DNA of 44,300 nucleotides from Paeniroseomonas aquatica. Lineage in GTDB: Bacteria > Pseudomonadota > Alphaproteobacteria > Acetobacterales > Acetobacteraceae. Below, piece after piece: positions 33,388-41,241 of this stretch. The notes under the pieces were generated by a model. It made no database searches. It was not told the origin of the DNA and worked only from the letters and a program-made list of their open reading frames with translations. The translations under genes were made by a program, and so were the position numbers. Location: contig NZ_JAUFPN010000203.1 of the NCBI RefSeq assembly GCF_030409335.1, positions 1 to 44,300 of the forward strand. Reading direction: 5' to 3'. Numbering within the stretch: the first letter of the stretch is position 1; each line of letters starts with the position of its first letter.

Positions 33388-33780
33388 ATGATCCCGCAAC
33401 CGCCCGCCGGGCTCGACGAAGCGATGATCGAGACCCTGGTCCATGGCTTTTACGCCCGCATCCGCGCCGATGCCGTGCTTGGCCCGATCTTCGCCGCGCA
33501 TATCCGGGACTGGGCGCCGCACCTGCGGCAGATGACCGCCTTCTGGTCCTCGGTGGCGCTGACCAGCGGCCGCTACCAAGGCAACCCGATGCAGAAGCAC
33601 CAGCCGTTGCCGATCGGCCCCGCGCATTTCGCCCATTGGCTCATGATCTTCGAGGCGACGGCGCGCGACCTCTGCCCGCCCGCCGCCGCCGAGCACCTCA
33701 TTCTCCGCGCCCGCCGCATCGCCGCCAGCCTGGAACATGGTGTCGCCGCCGCGCGGGGCGAATTGCCGCGGGTCGCCTGA
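33388..33780 (+). CDS. Group III truncated haemoglobin
   Basis: 130 aa. The key positions of the group III (Ctb-like) family are visible: Y22 (B10), H45 (E7), the proximal H71 (F8, in PMQKHQPLPI) and W84 (G8, in HFAHWLMIF). The segment FYARIRADAVLGPIF is the B/C helix region. These proteins bind O2 and NO and are tied to nitrosative-stress defence or micro-oxic respiration. ATG 33388 gives the normal length; longer frames read into the regulator. It is followed after 16 bases by a DUF1971 gene, a pairing I associate with bacterial haemoglobins. Confidence 0.92.
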   Translation: MIPQPPAGLDEAMIETLVHGFYARIRADAVLGPIFAAHIRDWAPHLRQMTAFWSSVALTSGRYQGNPMQKHQPLPIGPAHFAHWLMIFEATARDLCPPAAAEHLILRARRIAASLEHGVAAARGELPRVA

Positions 33781-33796
33781 GGTGGGGTGCCTGCGG

Positions 33797-34075
33797 GTGC
33801 CGGGCCTTCCGGCCGGGCTCGTCGTCACCCGGCGGACCCCGGAATTCGATGCTGCCAGCCTGCCCGCGGCGCTGCGCCGGGACCACCGGACCAGGCCCGG
33901 GACCTGGGCGCTGATCCACGTCCTGGAAGGCGCCTTGGCCTATCGGACCCAGGACCCGCCCGGCGAGTCCATCCTCACGCCCGGCAACCCCGGGCTGGTG
34001 CGGCCGGAGCAGCCGCATGCGGTGGAACCGCTCGGCCCGGTGCGCTGCTTCGTCGAGTTCCACGCCGCGCCCTGA
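33797..34075 (+). CDS. DUF1971 (TehB-like cupin) protein
   Basis: 92 aa. LPAGLVVTRRTPEFDAASLPAALRRDHRT...GTWALIHVLEGALAYR is the DUF1971 pattern, a small single-domain cupin once linked to tellurite-resistance TehB. His residues that could bind metal are visible (RDHRT, IHVLEG, EQPHAVEPL). The GTG at 33797 is preferred because the family starts right before LPAGL and a GGTGGGG stretch lies nine bases upstream; GTG 33782 is an alternative. It is probably co-transcribed with the haemoglobin gene. Confidence 0.8.
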   Translation: MPGLPAGLVVTRRTPEFDAASLPAALRRDHRTRPGTWALIHVLEGALAYRTQDPPGESILTPGNPGLVRPEQPHAVEPLGPVRCFVEFHAAP

Positions 34076-34150
34076 GCGCCGGGGAGGCCTCGGCATTGCC
34101 CTCCATGCCCCCGGCGGCCATGCTCCGGCCGATATGCAGGAGACCCCGCC

Positions 34151-34567
34151 ATGCCCGGCGTAGCCGATGTCACCCCCGCCGCCACCTGGGAGGCCCTGTC
34201 CCAGGACCCCGCCGCCGCCCTGATCGATGTCCGCACCGATGCCGAGTGGAGCTTCGTCGGCATCCCCGACCTCGCCGAGGTCGGCAAGCAGGTCGTGCTC
34301 ATCCCCTGGCAGGTCTATCCCTCGATGCAGGTGAACGGCGCCTTCGCCGAGCATCTCCGCAAGGCCGGGCTGCATCCCGAGAGCAAGCTCTACTTCATCT
34401 GCCGCTCCGGCGTGCGCAGCCTGGCGGCCGGGCAGGCGGCCCAGGCGGCGGGCTTCCCGCTGGCCTACAACGTCGCCGGCGGCTTCGAGGGCCCGGTCGA
34501 TGCCGAGGGCCATCGCGGCCAGGTCGCCGGCTGGAAGGCCGAGGGCCTGCCCTGGCTGCAACGCTGA
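34151..34567 (+). CDS. Rhodanese-like sulfurtransferase
   Basis: 138-residue single-domain rhodanese. LIDVRTDAEWSFVGIPDL at 24-41 is the CDC25-type opening. The active loop is YFICRSGVRS with catalytic C84 and the canonical six-residue CRSGVR loop. YNVAGGFEGPVD and GWKAEGLPW form the usual C-terminal end. AGGAGA lies about ten bases before the ATG. It is only distantly similar to the rhodanese at 4464 and is not a recent duplicate. It follows the haemoglobin/DUF1971 genes by 75 bp and precedes DUF3237 by 11 bp. Confidence 0.9.
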   Translation: MPGVADVTPAATWEALSQDPAAALIDVRTDAEWSFVGIPDLAEVGKQVVLIPWQVYPSMQVNGAFAEHLRKAGLHPESKLYFICRSGVRSLAAGQAAQAAGFPLAYNVAGGFEGPVDAEGHRGQVAGWKAEGLPWLQR

Positions 34568-34578
34568 AGGAGATGCCC

Positions 34579-35046
34579 ATGACCCCCTTGCCCTTCGCCG
34601 GCGAATTCCTCTTCCGCGCCGTGCTCTCGGTCGGTGCGCCGCAGGCCGTCGGCACCACCCGCACCGGCGAGCTCCGGATCGTCCCGGTCACCGGCGGCAG
34701 CATCGAGGGTCCGGCCCTGACCGGGGAGGTGCTGCCCGGCACCGCCGCCGACTGGCTGCGGGTGGACCCGGACGGCAGCGCCCACATGGACGTGCGGCTG
34801 ACCATCAGGACCACCGAAGGCCATGTCGTCTTCATGCACTACAGCGGCATCCGCACCGCCAAGCCTCCGGTCCTGGCCCGGCTGAACGCCGGCGAGGCGG
34901 TCGACCCCGCCGAATACTACTTCCGCACCGCGGTGCGCTTCGAGACCGGCGCGGCGCCACTCGCCTGGCTGAACCGCATCCTCGCGGTCGGCATCGGCCA
35001 GCGCCCGCCGGGCGGCCCGACCTACGACGTCTATGCGGTGAAGTAG
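34579..35046 (+). CDS. DUF3237 family protein
   Basis: 155 aa, predicted all-beta and cytoplasmic. It shows the DUF3237 landmarks GTTRTGELRIVPVTGGSIEGPALTGEVLPGTAADWLRVDPDGSAHMDVRLTIRTTEGHVVFMHYSGI and PAEYYFRTAVRFETGAAPLAWLNRILAVGIGQR. The biochemical role is unknown. ATG 34579 is chosen because AAGGAG lies six bases upstream, whereas the ATG at 34573 abuts the RBS. It is probably in one operon with the rhodanese. Confidence 0.88.
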   Translation: MTPLPFAGEFLFRAVLSVGAPQAVGTTRTGELRIVPVTGGSIEGPALTGEVLPGTAADWLRVDPDGSAHMDVRLTIRTTEGHVVFMHYSGIRTAKPPVLARLNAGEAVDPAEYYFRTAVRFETGAAPLAWLNRILAVGIGQRPPGGPTYDVYAVK

Positions 35047-35097
35047 CCCGGCGCAGCGCGCCCGCCCCCAGTCCGGCGAAAGCTGTCTGAGGACCGC

Positions 35098-35682
35098 ATG
35101 GCAGACCCCGTCCTGTTCACCCTGGCCGTGCTGGCCATCCTCGGCACGCCCGGGCCGACGAATTCCCTGCTGGCCACCGCCGGCGCTACCGCCGGGATGC
35201 GCCGCTCGCTGCCGTTGATCGCGGCCGAGGCAGCGGGCTATGCCCTGGCGATCCTGACGATCGGGCTGGTGCTGGGGCCGGTGATGGCGGGCGCGCCGCT
35301 GCTGGCCACGGCGCTGCGGGTGGCGGTGGGGGGCTACCTGCTGCTGCTGGCCGTCCGCCTCTGGCGCCTTGGCGGGGCGACTTTGGCGACGGGCGCGGTG
35401 GTGACGCCGCGGCAGGTCTTCGTCACCACGCTGCTCAACCCGAAGGCCATCGTCTTCGCCCTCGGCGTCCTGCCCTTCGGCGCAGGGCCGGGCGTCTGGC
35501 CACCCTACATGCTCGGCTTCCTGCTGCTGCTGGTCGCGGTAGCAACCGCCTGGATCGCCGCTGGTGCCATGCTCGGCGGTGTCGCCGGCCGGCGGGGCTG
35601 GAGCGGGGCGGTACCGCGGGTCGGGGCCGCCGCCGTCGGGGGATTTGCCGTCCTGATGCTGGTGCTGCCCCTGATCCGCTAA
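35098..35682 (+). CDS. LysE family translocator
   Basis: 194-residue membrane protein with about six hydrophobic helices. The N-terminal LAILGTPGPTNSLLATAGATAGMRRSLP is the LysE/RhtB motif (the GPxN region followed by Gly and a basic loop), and LLNPKAIVFALGVLPF is the second family motif. Such proteins export amino acids or related solutes. Its stop overlaps the stop of the convergent AGE epimerase by four bases (35679-35682). Confidence 0.9.
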   Translation: MADPVLFTLAVLAILGTPGPTNSLLATAGATAGMRRSLPLIAAEAAGYALAILTIGLVLGPVMAGAPLLATALRVAVGGYLLLLAVRLWRLGGATLATGAVVTPRQVFVTTLLNPKAIVFALGVLPFGAGPGVWPPYMLGFLLLLVAVATAWIAAGAMLGGVAGRRGWSGAVPRVGAAAVGGFAVLMLVLPLIR

Positions 35683-36818
35683 GGCCGGCCCAGCGCCCGG
35701 CGCAGCTCCGCATAGGCGACGAAGAGGTGGTACAGCGAGGTGGCGGGGATCGGCCCCGCCACCGGCCGCCGCGCCTCGTCATAGGTCTCGGTCCAGAGCC
35801 CCCTTGGCCGGGGCGACAGGTGCAGCGCCATCAGCCCGCGCAGCAGGCGCGGCGCCCAGTCCGGCCCCGCCGCGTCGGGCCGTACCAGCGCCGCCTTCAG
35901 CGCCTCGGTCTGCGGCCAGAGGCGCAGCATCGGGTCCAGCACCGCACCGGTTTCGGCGACGGCATAGCGCAGCAGCCCGGTCCGTGGCTCCAGCGCATGG
36001 CGCCGGGCGAAGCCGAGCAGCGCGGAGGCCTCCCCCCGCGTCTCGAGGCCGAGCTGGGCCGCAGCGCGGTGGAGCAGCCAGACCCATTCGCAGTGATGCC
36101 CGGGCCAGGTGACCCGGCCCGGATAGGGCTCCGGCAGCCGCTGCCAGGCGGGGCCGTAGTATTCGGCCAGCGTTCCGGTCGCGGGGTCGAACAGCCGCGC
36201 CTGGAACAGCCGCACGAGGTCGCGCGCCGCGGCGGCGAAGCGGGCCTCGCCGGTCACGGCCTGCAGCGCCAGCATCGCTTCCAGCAGGTGCATGTGGGGG
36301 TTCTGCAGCCTGGGCCCCGGCGTATCCGGCCAGGCATTGGCGAAGCCCGGGGTATCGCCCAGCCGCATCCGCCGCTCGATCGCATCCAGCGTCCGGTGTG
36401 CCCAGCCGATTGCCTCCGCCGCGCCGGCGCGGGCCAGCCAGGCCAGCGCCAGCAGCATGAAGGCCTGATCGTAGAGATCGACGACCGGGTCGAGCACCGT
36501 GCCGTCCGCGGCGGTCTCGCCCACCCAGCCATCGGCCCAGGCCCGGTCGCGCAGCCGCCGCCAGGCCGCCATCGCCACCGGTAGCCCATGCGGCCAGCCG
36601 AGCTGCGCGGCATGGGCATAGACATAGATTTGTCGCGCCTGGGCGAGGGTCGTCACGCCCTGGCGCGGCACCGGCCGGGCCGCCTCGTCGTACTGCTCGG
36701 CGAAGCGGCCGCCGCGGCACCAGAGCGGCAGCGCCGCCGTCTCCATCCAGTCGAGAAAGGGCAGGGCGGCGCGCCGCAACGCGTCGCGGGGCCGGGGAGC
36801 GGCCTGGGTCGAGGTCAT
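35679..36818 (-). CDS. AGE family epimerase/isomerase
   Basis: 379 aa, (alpha/alpha)6-barrel sugar epimerase family (N-acylglucosamine 2-epimerase, mannose isomerase and similar). Recognisable elements are QARQIYVYAHAAQLGWP, LYDQAFMLLALAWLARAG, NPHMHLLEAMLALQ, PGHHCEWVWLLHRA with the catalytic-type His, and RLWPQTEALKAAL. The length fits the family. The substrate is not determinable; mannose/fructose or cellobiose epimerisation are known in the family. ATG 36818 begins shortly before the first helix. It diverges from the cytochrome c gene. Confidence 0.9.
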   Translation of the reverse strand: MTSTQAAPRPRDALRRAALPFLDWMETAALPLWCRGGRFAEQYDEAARPVPRQGVTTLAQARQIYVYAHAAQLGWPHGLPVAMAAWRRLRDRAWADGWVGETAADGTVLDPVVDLYDQAFMLLALAWLARAGAAEAIGWAHRTLDAIERRMRLGDTPGFANAWPDTPGPRLQNPHMHLLEAMLALQAVTGEARFAAAARDLVRLFQARLFDPATGTLAEYYGPAWQRLPEPYPGRVTWPGHHCEWVWLLHRAAAQLGLETRGEASALLGFARRHALEPRTGLLRYAVAETGAVLDPMLRLWPQTEALKAALVRPDAAGPDWAPRLLRGLMALHLSPRPRGLWTETYDEARRPVAGPIPATSLYHLFVAYAELRRALGRP

Positions 36819-36942
36819 GCGGGATGGTAGGTCGCCGGGATCGCCAGGACCGCTCCCGCCAACAGGAACGTGACCGACCGGGCCGGTTGCGCCGCATGCC
36901 GGATCAGGGCTGTCATGGGCGCAACAAAATGGGGGCGTTCCG

Positions 36943-37797
36943 ATGCGGGCCGGTGTCTGGGCAATCATGGCGGCGTGGTTCTGCTGCGCCGGGGCGGCCG
37001 TGGCGCAGGAGGAGGCGGCACTGCTCGCACGCGGCCGCAGCCTGGTGGAAGGCGTCGCCGCCTGCGGCAATTGCCACACGCCGAAGGGCCCCGACGGGGA
37101 GCTGCCCGGCATGGCGCTGGCCGGCGGCCTGGTCATCGAGGAGCCCGGCCTGTTCCGCGCCGTGGTCCCAAACATAACCCCGGACGAGGAAACCGGCCTC
37201 GGCCGCTGGACCGATGCGCAGGTCGCCCTGGCCATCCGCGAGGGGCGCCGGCCCGACGGCAGCCTCATCGGCCCGCCCATGCCGATCGAGCTCTACCGCG
37301 GCATCGCCGACCGCGACCTGGCGGCGATGGTCGTCTATCTCCGCAGCGTGCCGGCGGTGCGGAACGCGGTGGCCGGCAGCTCGGCCTACCAGATGCCGCT
37401 GCCGCCGACCTACGGTCCCGCGGTCGGTCGGGTGCCGCTGCCGGCCGACACCGCCGTGGCGCGCGGCGCCTACCTCGCCGGGCCGGTCGGCCACTGCATC
37501 GAATGCCATACCCCGACGGGCCCCGGCGGGGGCCGGGACTGGTCACGGACCGGGGCCGGCGGCCCGCCCCTGGCGACGCCTTTCGGTCCCGTGGTCCCCC
37601 GCAACATCACCCCGAGCCGCCGCGACGGCATCGGCGGCTGGAGCGACGACGACATCCGCCGGGCGGTGAGCGAGGGCATCGCCCCCGATGGCCGCCGGCT
37701 GGCCCCGCCGATGGCCTATCCGTATTACGCGCGGATGCGGCGGGCGGAGCTCGATGACCTCGTCGCCTACCTGCGGTCGCTGCCGGCCACGCCCTGA
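36943..37797 (+). CDS. Dihaem cytochrome c
   Basis: 284-residue periplasmic protein. Signal peptide MRAGVWAIMAAWFCCAGAAVAQ is followed by two cytochrome c domains with haem motifs C41-G-N-C44-H45 and C185-I-E-C188-H189. M113 (GPPMPIEL) and M257 (APPMAYPYY) are likely axial ligands. PNITPD...GLGRWTD and RNITPS...GIGGWSD show the two halves are repeats of one domain. The pattern resembles the cytochrome subunit of alcohol and aldehyde dehydrogenases. No dehydrogenase is adjacent, so the electron donor is unknown. Confidence 0.92.
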   Translation: MRAGVWAIMAAWFCCAGAAVAQEEAALLARGRSLVEGVAACGNCHTPKGPDGELPGMALAGGLVIEEPGLFRAVVPNITPDEETGLGRWTDAQVALAIREGRRPDGSLIGPPMPIELYRGIADRDLAAMVVYLRSVPAVRNAVAGSSAYQMPLPPTYGPAVGRVPLPADTAVARGAYLAGPVGHCIECHTPTGPGGGRDWSRTGAGGPPLATPFGPVVPRNITPSRRDGIGGWSDDDIRRAVSEGIAPDGRRLAPPMAYPYYARMRRAELDDLVAYLRSLPATP

Positions 37798-37806
37798 GGC
37801 GGGCAG

Positions 37807-38487
37807 CTACCGCCGGCCGGCGATCTGGCGGTTCTCGAGCCGGCTCAGCAACCGCACCACCGGCCAGAGCAGCAGGAAGTAGATCACCGCCGCGGCCATG
37901 ATCGGCGTCGCGTTGTAGGTCACGCTCTGCGCCTGCCGCGCCTGGAACAGCAGCTCCGGCAGCGCCACCACGCTGGCGATGGAGGTGAGCTTCACCACCT
38001 CCAGCGTGTTGCTGATCAGATCCGGCAGCACGTTCCGCACCGCCTGCGGCAGCACGACATGGGCCATGGTCTGCCAGCGGGTCAGGCCGGTGGAGCGGGC
38101 CGCCTCGAGCTGCCCGCGCGGCACGCTCTCGATCCCGGCCCGCAGCACCTCCCCGTAGTAGGCGCCGGTGTTGAGGAAGAAGCCGATGGCGACGGCGCCG
38201 ATGGCCGAGACCTCGATGCCGGCGAAGGGCAGCCCGGCATAGACGAAGACCAGCAGCACCAGCGGCGGCAGCGCCCGGAACAGGTCGACCCAGGCGATCA
38301 GCGGCCAGCGCACCCATCGGCTCCGCACCGTGGACAGCAGTGCCAGCACCGTGCCGCCGATGACGCCGAGCGGCACCACGATGGCCGAGAGCAGCAGCGT
38401 GATCTTGAACCCAGACCACAGGATCGGCCAGGCCTGCCGCAGGATGTCGAGCGAGAAGAAGGCCAGCAGGAAATCGTCGAAGGTCAT
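37807..38487 (-). CDS. Amino-acid ABC transporter permease
   Basis: 226-residue HisM/GlnP-type permease. GFKITLLLSAIVVPLGVIGGTVLALL opens the membrane domain, and VDLFRALPPLVLLVFVYAGLPFAGIEV is the family signature region. GAYYGEVLRAGIESVPRGQLEAARSTGLTRWQTMAHVVLPQAVRNVLPDL is the EAA loop. It is the last gene of the binding protein, ATPase, permease, permease operon and begins four bases after the previous permease. Confidence 0.94.
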   Translation of the reverse strand: MTFDDFLLAFFSLDILRQAWPILWSGFKITLLLSAIVVPLGVIGGTVLALLSTVRSRWVRWPLIAWVDLFRALPPLVLLVFVYAGLPFAGIEVSAIGAVAIGFFLNTGAYYGEVLRAGIESVPRGQLEAARSTGLTRWQTMAHVVLPQAVRNVLPDLISNTLEVVKLTSIASVVALPELLFQARQAQSVTYNATPIMAAAVIYFLLLWPVVRLLSRLENRQIAGRR

Positions 38488-38491
38488 GGCG

Positions 38492-39172
38492 TCACCGCTT
38501 CCAGGCGAAGCGTGTCTCGACCCAGCGGCCGAGGATCACGACGGGGAAGAACAGCACCACGTAGGCGATGGCCCCGAGCGTCAGCGGCGTCGGGTTGAAG
38601 CTGAAGGAGACGCCCGCCTGGGCGGCGCCGAGGATATCCGGCACCGCCACCACGCTGGCCAGGGCGGTACCCTTGGTGATGGCGATGGTGCGGTTGGTCA
38701 GCGGCGGGATGGTCATCCGCAGCGCCTGCGGCAGCACCACCAGGGTCAGCGTCTGGAAGAAGCGCAGCCCGGTCGAGCGCGCCGCCTCCCATTGCCCCTT
38801 CGGCACCGCGGTGATGCCGGCCCAGAAGATCTCCTCGGTGAAGGCCATCAGCACCAGCGACAGCGACAGCCAGGCGGCGGCGAAGCCGCTGAGCGACAGC
38901 CCCGCGGCCGGCAGGCCGAAGTAGAGCAGCGCGATGATGACCAGTGGCGGCAGCGCGCGGAACAGGTCGACCAGGAAGATGATCAGCCAGTTCAGGGGCC
39001 GGATGGCGAAGCTGCGCACCACCGCCAGCGCCAGCCCCGCCGCGATCCCGGCCAGGATGATGCAGCCGGCGAGCAGGATGGTGAGCCAGAAGCCTTCGAT
39101 GATCTTGGGCAGGTATTCGGCGGCGACGCGCAGGTTGAAGAAGCTGTCGAGGAAGCGGTCCCAGTTTGTCAC
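38492..39172 (-). CDS. Amino-acid ABC transporter permease
   Basis: 226-residue paralogue of the neighbouring permease; the two presumably form the heterodimeric channel. EGFWLTILLAGCIILAGIAAGLALA, FLVDLFRALPPLVIIALLYFGLPAAGL and EEIFWAGITAVPKGQWEAARSTGLRFFQTLTLVVLPQALRMTIPPLTN (EAA loop) are visible. It starts three bases after the ATPase stop, so translation is coupled. Confidence 0.94.
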   Translation of the reverse strand: MTNWDRFLDSFFNLRVAAEYLPKIIEGFWLTILLAGCIILAGIAAGLALAVVRSFAIRPLNWLIIFLVDLFRALPPLVIIALLYFGLPAAGLSLSGFAAAWLSLSLVLMAFTEEIFWAGITAVPKGQWEAARSTGLRFFQTLTLVVLPQALRMTIPPLTNRTIAITKGTALASVVAVPDILGAAQAGVSFSFNPTPLTLGAIAYVVLFFPVVILGRWVETRFAWKR

Positions 39173-39175
39173 GCG

Positions 39176-39937
39176 TCAGTGCCGTTCGATCTGGCCGATG
39201 AAGGCGCGGGTGCGCTCATGCTGCGGGTTGCCGAAGATGGCCGCCGGCGGCCCCTGCTCGAGGATGCGGCCGTCGTCCATGAAAATGACCCGGTCGGCCG
39301 CCGCCTTGGCGAAGCCCATCTCGTGGCTCACCACGACCATGGTCATGCCGCTCTCGCGCAGCTCGCGCATCGCGGCCAGGACGCCACCGACCAGCTCGGG
39401 GTCGAGCGCGCTCGTCGGCTCGTCAAACAGCATCACCCGCGGCTCCAGCGCGATGGCGCGGGCGATGGCGACGCGCTGCTGCTGCCCGCCGGAAAGCTGC
39501 CCGGGGTAGTGCCCGGCCCGGTCCGCCAGGTGCACCCGCTCGAGCGCCGCCCGCGCCCGGGCCTCGGCCGCCGGCCGGTCCAGCCCCAGGACCTTGCGCA
39601 GCGCCAGCGCCACGTTCCCCAGCGCCGTCATGTGCGGGTAGAGGTTGAAGGACTGGAACACCATCCCGATCCGCTGCCGGGCCTTGTTGATATCCGTGCC
39701 GCGGTCGAGCATGTCGATGCCGTCGACCGTGATGGAGCCGCCGGAGGGGTCCTCCAGCCGGTTCAGGCAGCGCAGCAGCGTCGACTTGCCGGAGCCGCTG
39801 GGGCCGATCACGAAGACCAGCTCCCGCTCCGCCACCACCAGATCGACCCCCTTCAGGACATGCAGGGCGCCGAAATGCTTGTGGATGCCCCTGGCCTGAA
39901 CGATAGGGGCCTGAACGATGGGCGTCGCGGCGGTCAC
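39176..39937 (-). CDS. Amino-acid ABC transporter ATP-binding protein
   Basis: 253-residue GlnQ/AapP-type ATPase. Walker A is GPSGSGKST (45-53), the Q-loop [16 protein letters not shown], the signature [15 protein letters not shown] (148-162), Walker [13 protein letters not shown] and the H-loop VVSHEMGFA. The C-terminus [14 protein letters not shown] is typical of polar amino-acid importers. Its start overlaps the binding-protein stop by four bases. The N-terminus contains a repeated [10 protein letters not shown] caused by a 15-bp tandem duplication. Confidence 0.95.
   Translation of the reverse strand: MTAATPIVQAPIVQARGIHKHFGALHVLKGVDLVVAERELVFVIGPSGSGKSTLLRCLNRLEDPSGGSITVDGIDMLDRGTDINKARQRIGMVFQSFNLYPHMTALGNVALALRKVLGLDRPAAEARARAALERVHLADRAGHYPGQLSGGQQQRVAIARAIALEPRVMLFDEPTSALDPELVGGVLAAMRELRESGMTMVVVSHEMGFAKAAADRVIFMDDGRILEQGPPAAIFGNPQHERTRAFIGQIERH
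39893..39922. repeat. 15-bp tandem duplication in the ATPase N-terminus
   Basis: GGCCTGAACGATAGG at 39893-39907 is followed directly by GGCCTGAACGATGGG at 39908-39922 (14 of 15 identical). It stays in frame and gives the repeated PIVQA residues before the first beta strand of the ABC ATPase. Confidence 0.85.
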
Positions 39938-40815
39938 CCGCAGGCGGCCCGGCTCGGCGTCGGGTCATAGCCGGGCAGGCCGGGCGGGCCATAGCCGGGG
40001 AAGACCACCACCTCGGCCTGATCGTCGGCCGGCTTGGCACCGAACCACTTCTCCGACAGCCGGGCGACGGTGCCGTCCTTCTTCAGGCACTCGATCGCTT
40101 CCTCGAGCTGATTGCGCATGGCCTGGTTGTCCTGGCGCAGCGGCGTCGCCCAATGGAAGCGGGTGCCCGGCAGCACGAAATCGGCCACGTATTGCGGGGT
40201 GCGGCTGGCGCTGTAGCGGATGACGGTATTGCCGGAGAGATTGGCATAGGCCCGCCCCTGCAGCACCGCCTGCACCGCATCCGGCTGGGTGTCGAAGGCG
40301 AGCAGCGTGAGGTTCAGCCGCTCCCGGTTGGCATTCACCCAGGCCTCGTAAGGTGTGCCCTTGTTCACGCTGATGGTCTTGCCGCGCAGCTCCTCCTCGG
40401 AGCGGATCGGCGGGTTGCCGCGCTTGATGCCGAACTGCAACTCGGTCCAGAGGTAGCCCTCGGTGAACAGCAGGTTGGCGGCGCGCTCCGGCGTCACCGT
40501 GGTCGGCGCGCAGAGGAAGTCGTAGCGGCCGGCGTTCATCGCCGGGATCAGTCCGGAGAAGCTGGCCGAATCGATCACCAGCTGACGGTTCAGCTTCTTC
40601 GCCACCTCGGCGAAGAGGTCGACCTGGAAGCCCTGGACCCCGCCGGACAGGCTGGGGAAGGCATGCGGCGCGAAGGTGCCGTCGACCGCGCAGCGCAGCG
40701 GCGGCTGGCCGGAGTTGGCCGGGCCGACCGTGGTCTGGGCCAGGGCGGCGGGGGCGAGGGCAGGCAGGGCCAGGCCGGCGCCCAGCAGCAGGGCGGCGAA
40801 CATTCTACGGGACAT
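39934..40815 (-). CDS. Amino-acid ABC transporter substrate-binding protein
   Basis: 293-residue SBP_bac_3 protein. Signal peptide [27 protein letters not shown] is followed by [71 protein letters not shown] and a final [13 protein letters not shown]. The ligand-binding Arg is probably in [15 protein letters not shown]. An unusual proline/glycine-rich tail ([14 protein letters not shown]) follows the domain. ATG 40815 has GGAGA eight bases upstream. First gene of the importer operon. Ligand not predictable beyond a polar amino acid or similar. Confidence 0.93.
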   Translation of the reverse strand: MSRRMFAALLLGAGLALPALAPAALAQTTVGPANSGQPPLRCAVDGTFAPHAFPSLSGGVQGFQVDLFAEVAKKLNRQLVIDSASFSGLIPAMNAGRYDFLCAPTTVTPERAANLLFTEGYLWTELQFGIKRGNPPIRSEEELRGKTISVNKGTPYEAWVNANRERLNLTLLAFDTQPDAVQAVLQGRAYANLSGNTVIRYSASRTPQYVADFVLPGTRFHWATPLRQDNQAMRNQLEEAIECLKKDGTVARLSEKWFGAKPADDQAEVVVFPGYGPPGLPGYDPTPSRAACG

Positions 40816-40993
40816 GGGCGTTTTCTCCGGCGCTGGCGAGGTCGGCCGGACGATCCTGCATTCCTCGGCGCGGCGCAACCGCCGGCCCTGCCATGAAATC
40901 GCCCCATCATCGGCAAGATGCCGCCAAGCGCCCGGTGTTTAACCATGCAGCGGGCCGGGTGGCCCAAGCCTGAGCAGAATGGAGCAGCCTACC

Positions 40994-41227
40994 ATGCAAC
41001 GGATCGCCTGCAGCCTGATCGGAGCCTCCCTCGCGGTGATCACCGTCCTGGTGGCCCTGCTGCTCAGCGACGCCCTCTCGCCTGGGCGCCTGCCGCCGAT
41101 GCTGGCCTTCTGGGCCGCCTGCGCCGCCGGCGGCATGCTGATCGCGGGGCTGCTGCTGCTGGAGCGCGGCAGCCGCCACATCCCGGCCCTGGCCGGCATG
41201 GATGGCGGCGTCCGCTTCCCGCACTAG
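40994..41227 (+). CDS. Small two-helix membrane protein
   Basis: 77 aa: MQRIACSLIGASLAVITVLVALLLSDAL forms helix one, MLAFWAACAAGGMLIAGLLLLERG helix two, with a short hydrophilic tail. ATG 40994 is preferred because GGAG lies nine bases before it; ATG 40979 adds MEQPT. No named family recognised. It diverges from the amino-acid ABC operon and converges on the porin gene. Confidence 0.6.
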   Translation: MQRIACSLIGASLAVITVLVALLLSDALSPGRLPPMLAFWAACAAGGMLIAGLLLLERGSRHIPALAGMDGGVRFPH

Positions 41228-41241
41228 GGCCGACAGGCGCC

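Noticed and set aside
34151-34567. Duplication of the rhodanese at 4464-4841
   Set aside because: The two share only the general fold motifs and have different active loops (CASGGR versus CRSGVR).
40816-40978. Sigma-54 promoter for the amino-acid ABC operon
   Set aside because: A TGGC...TTGC pair is present on the minus strand, but the AC of the -24 element is missing and the spacing is one base short.
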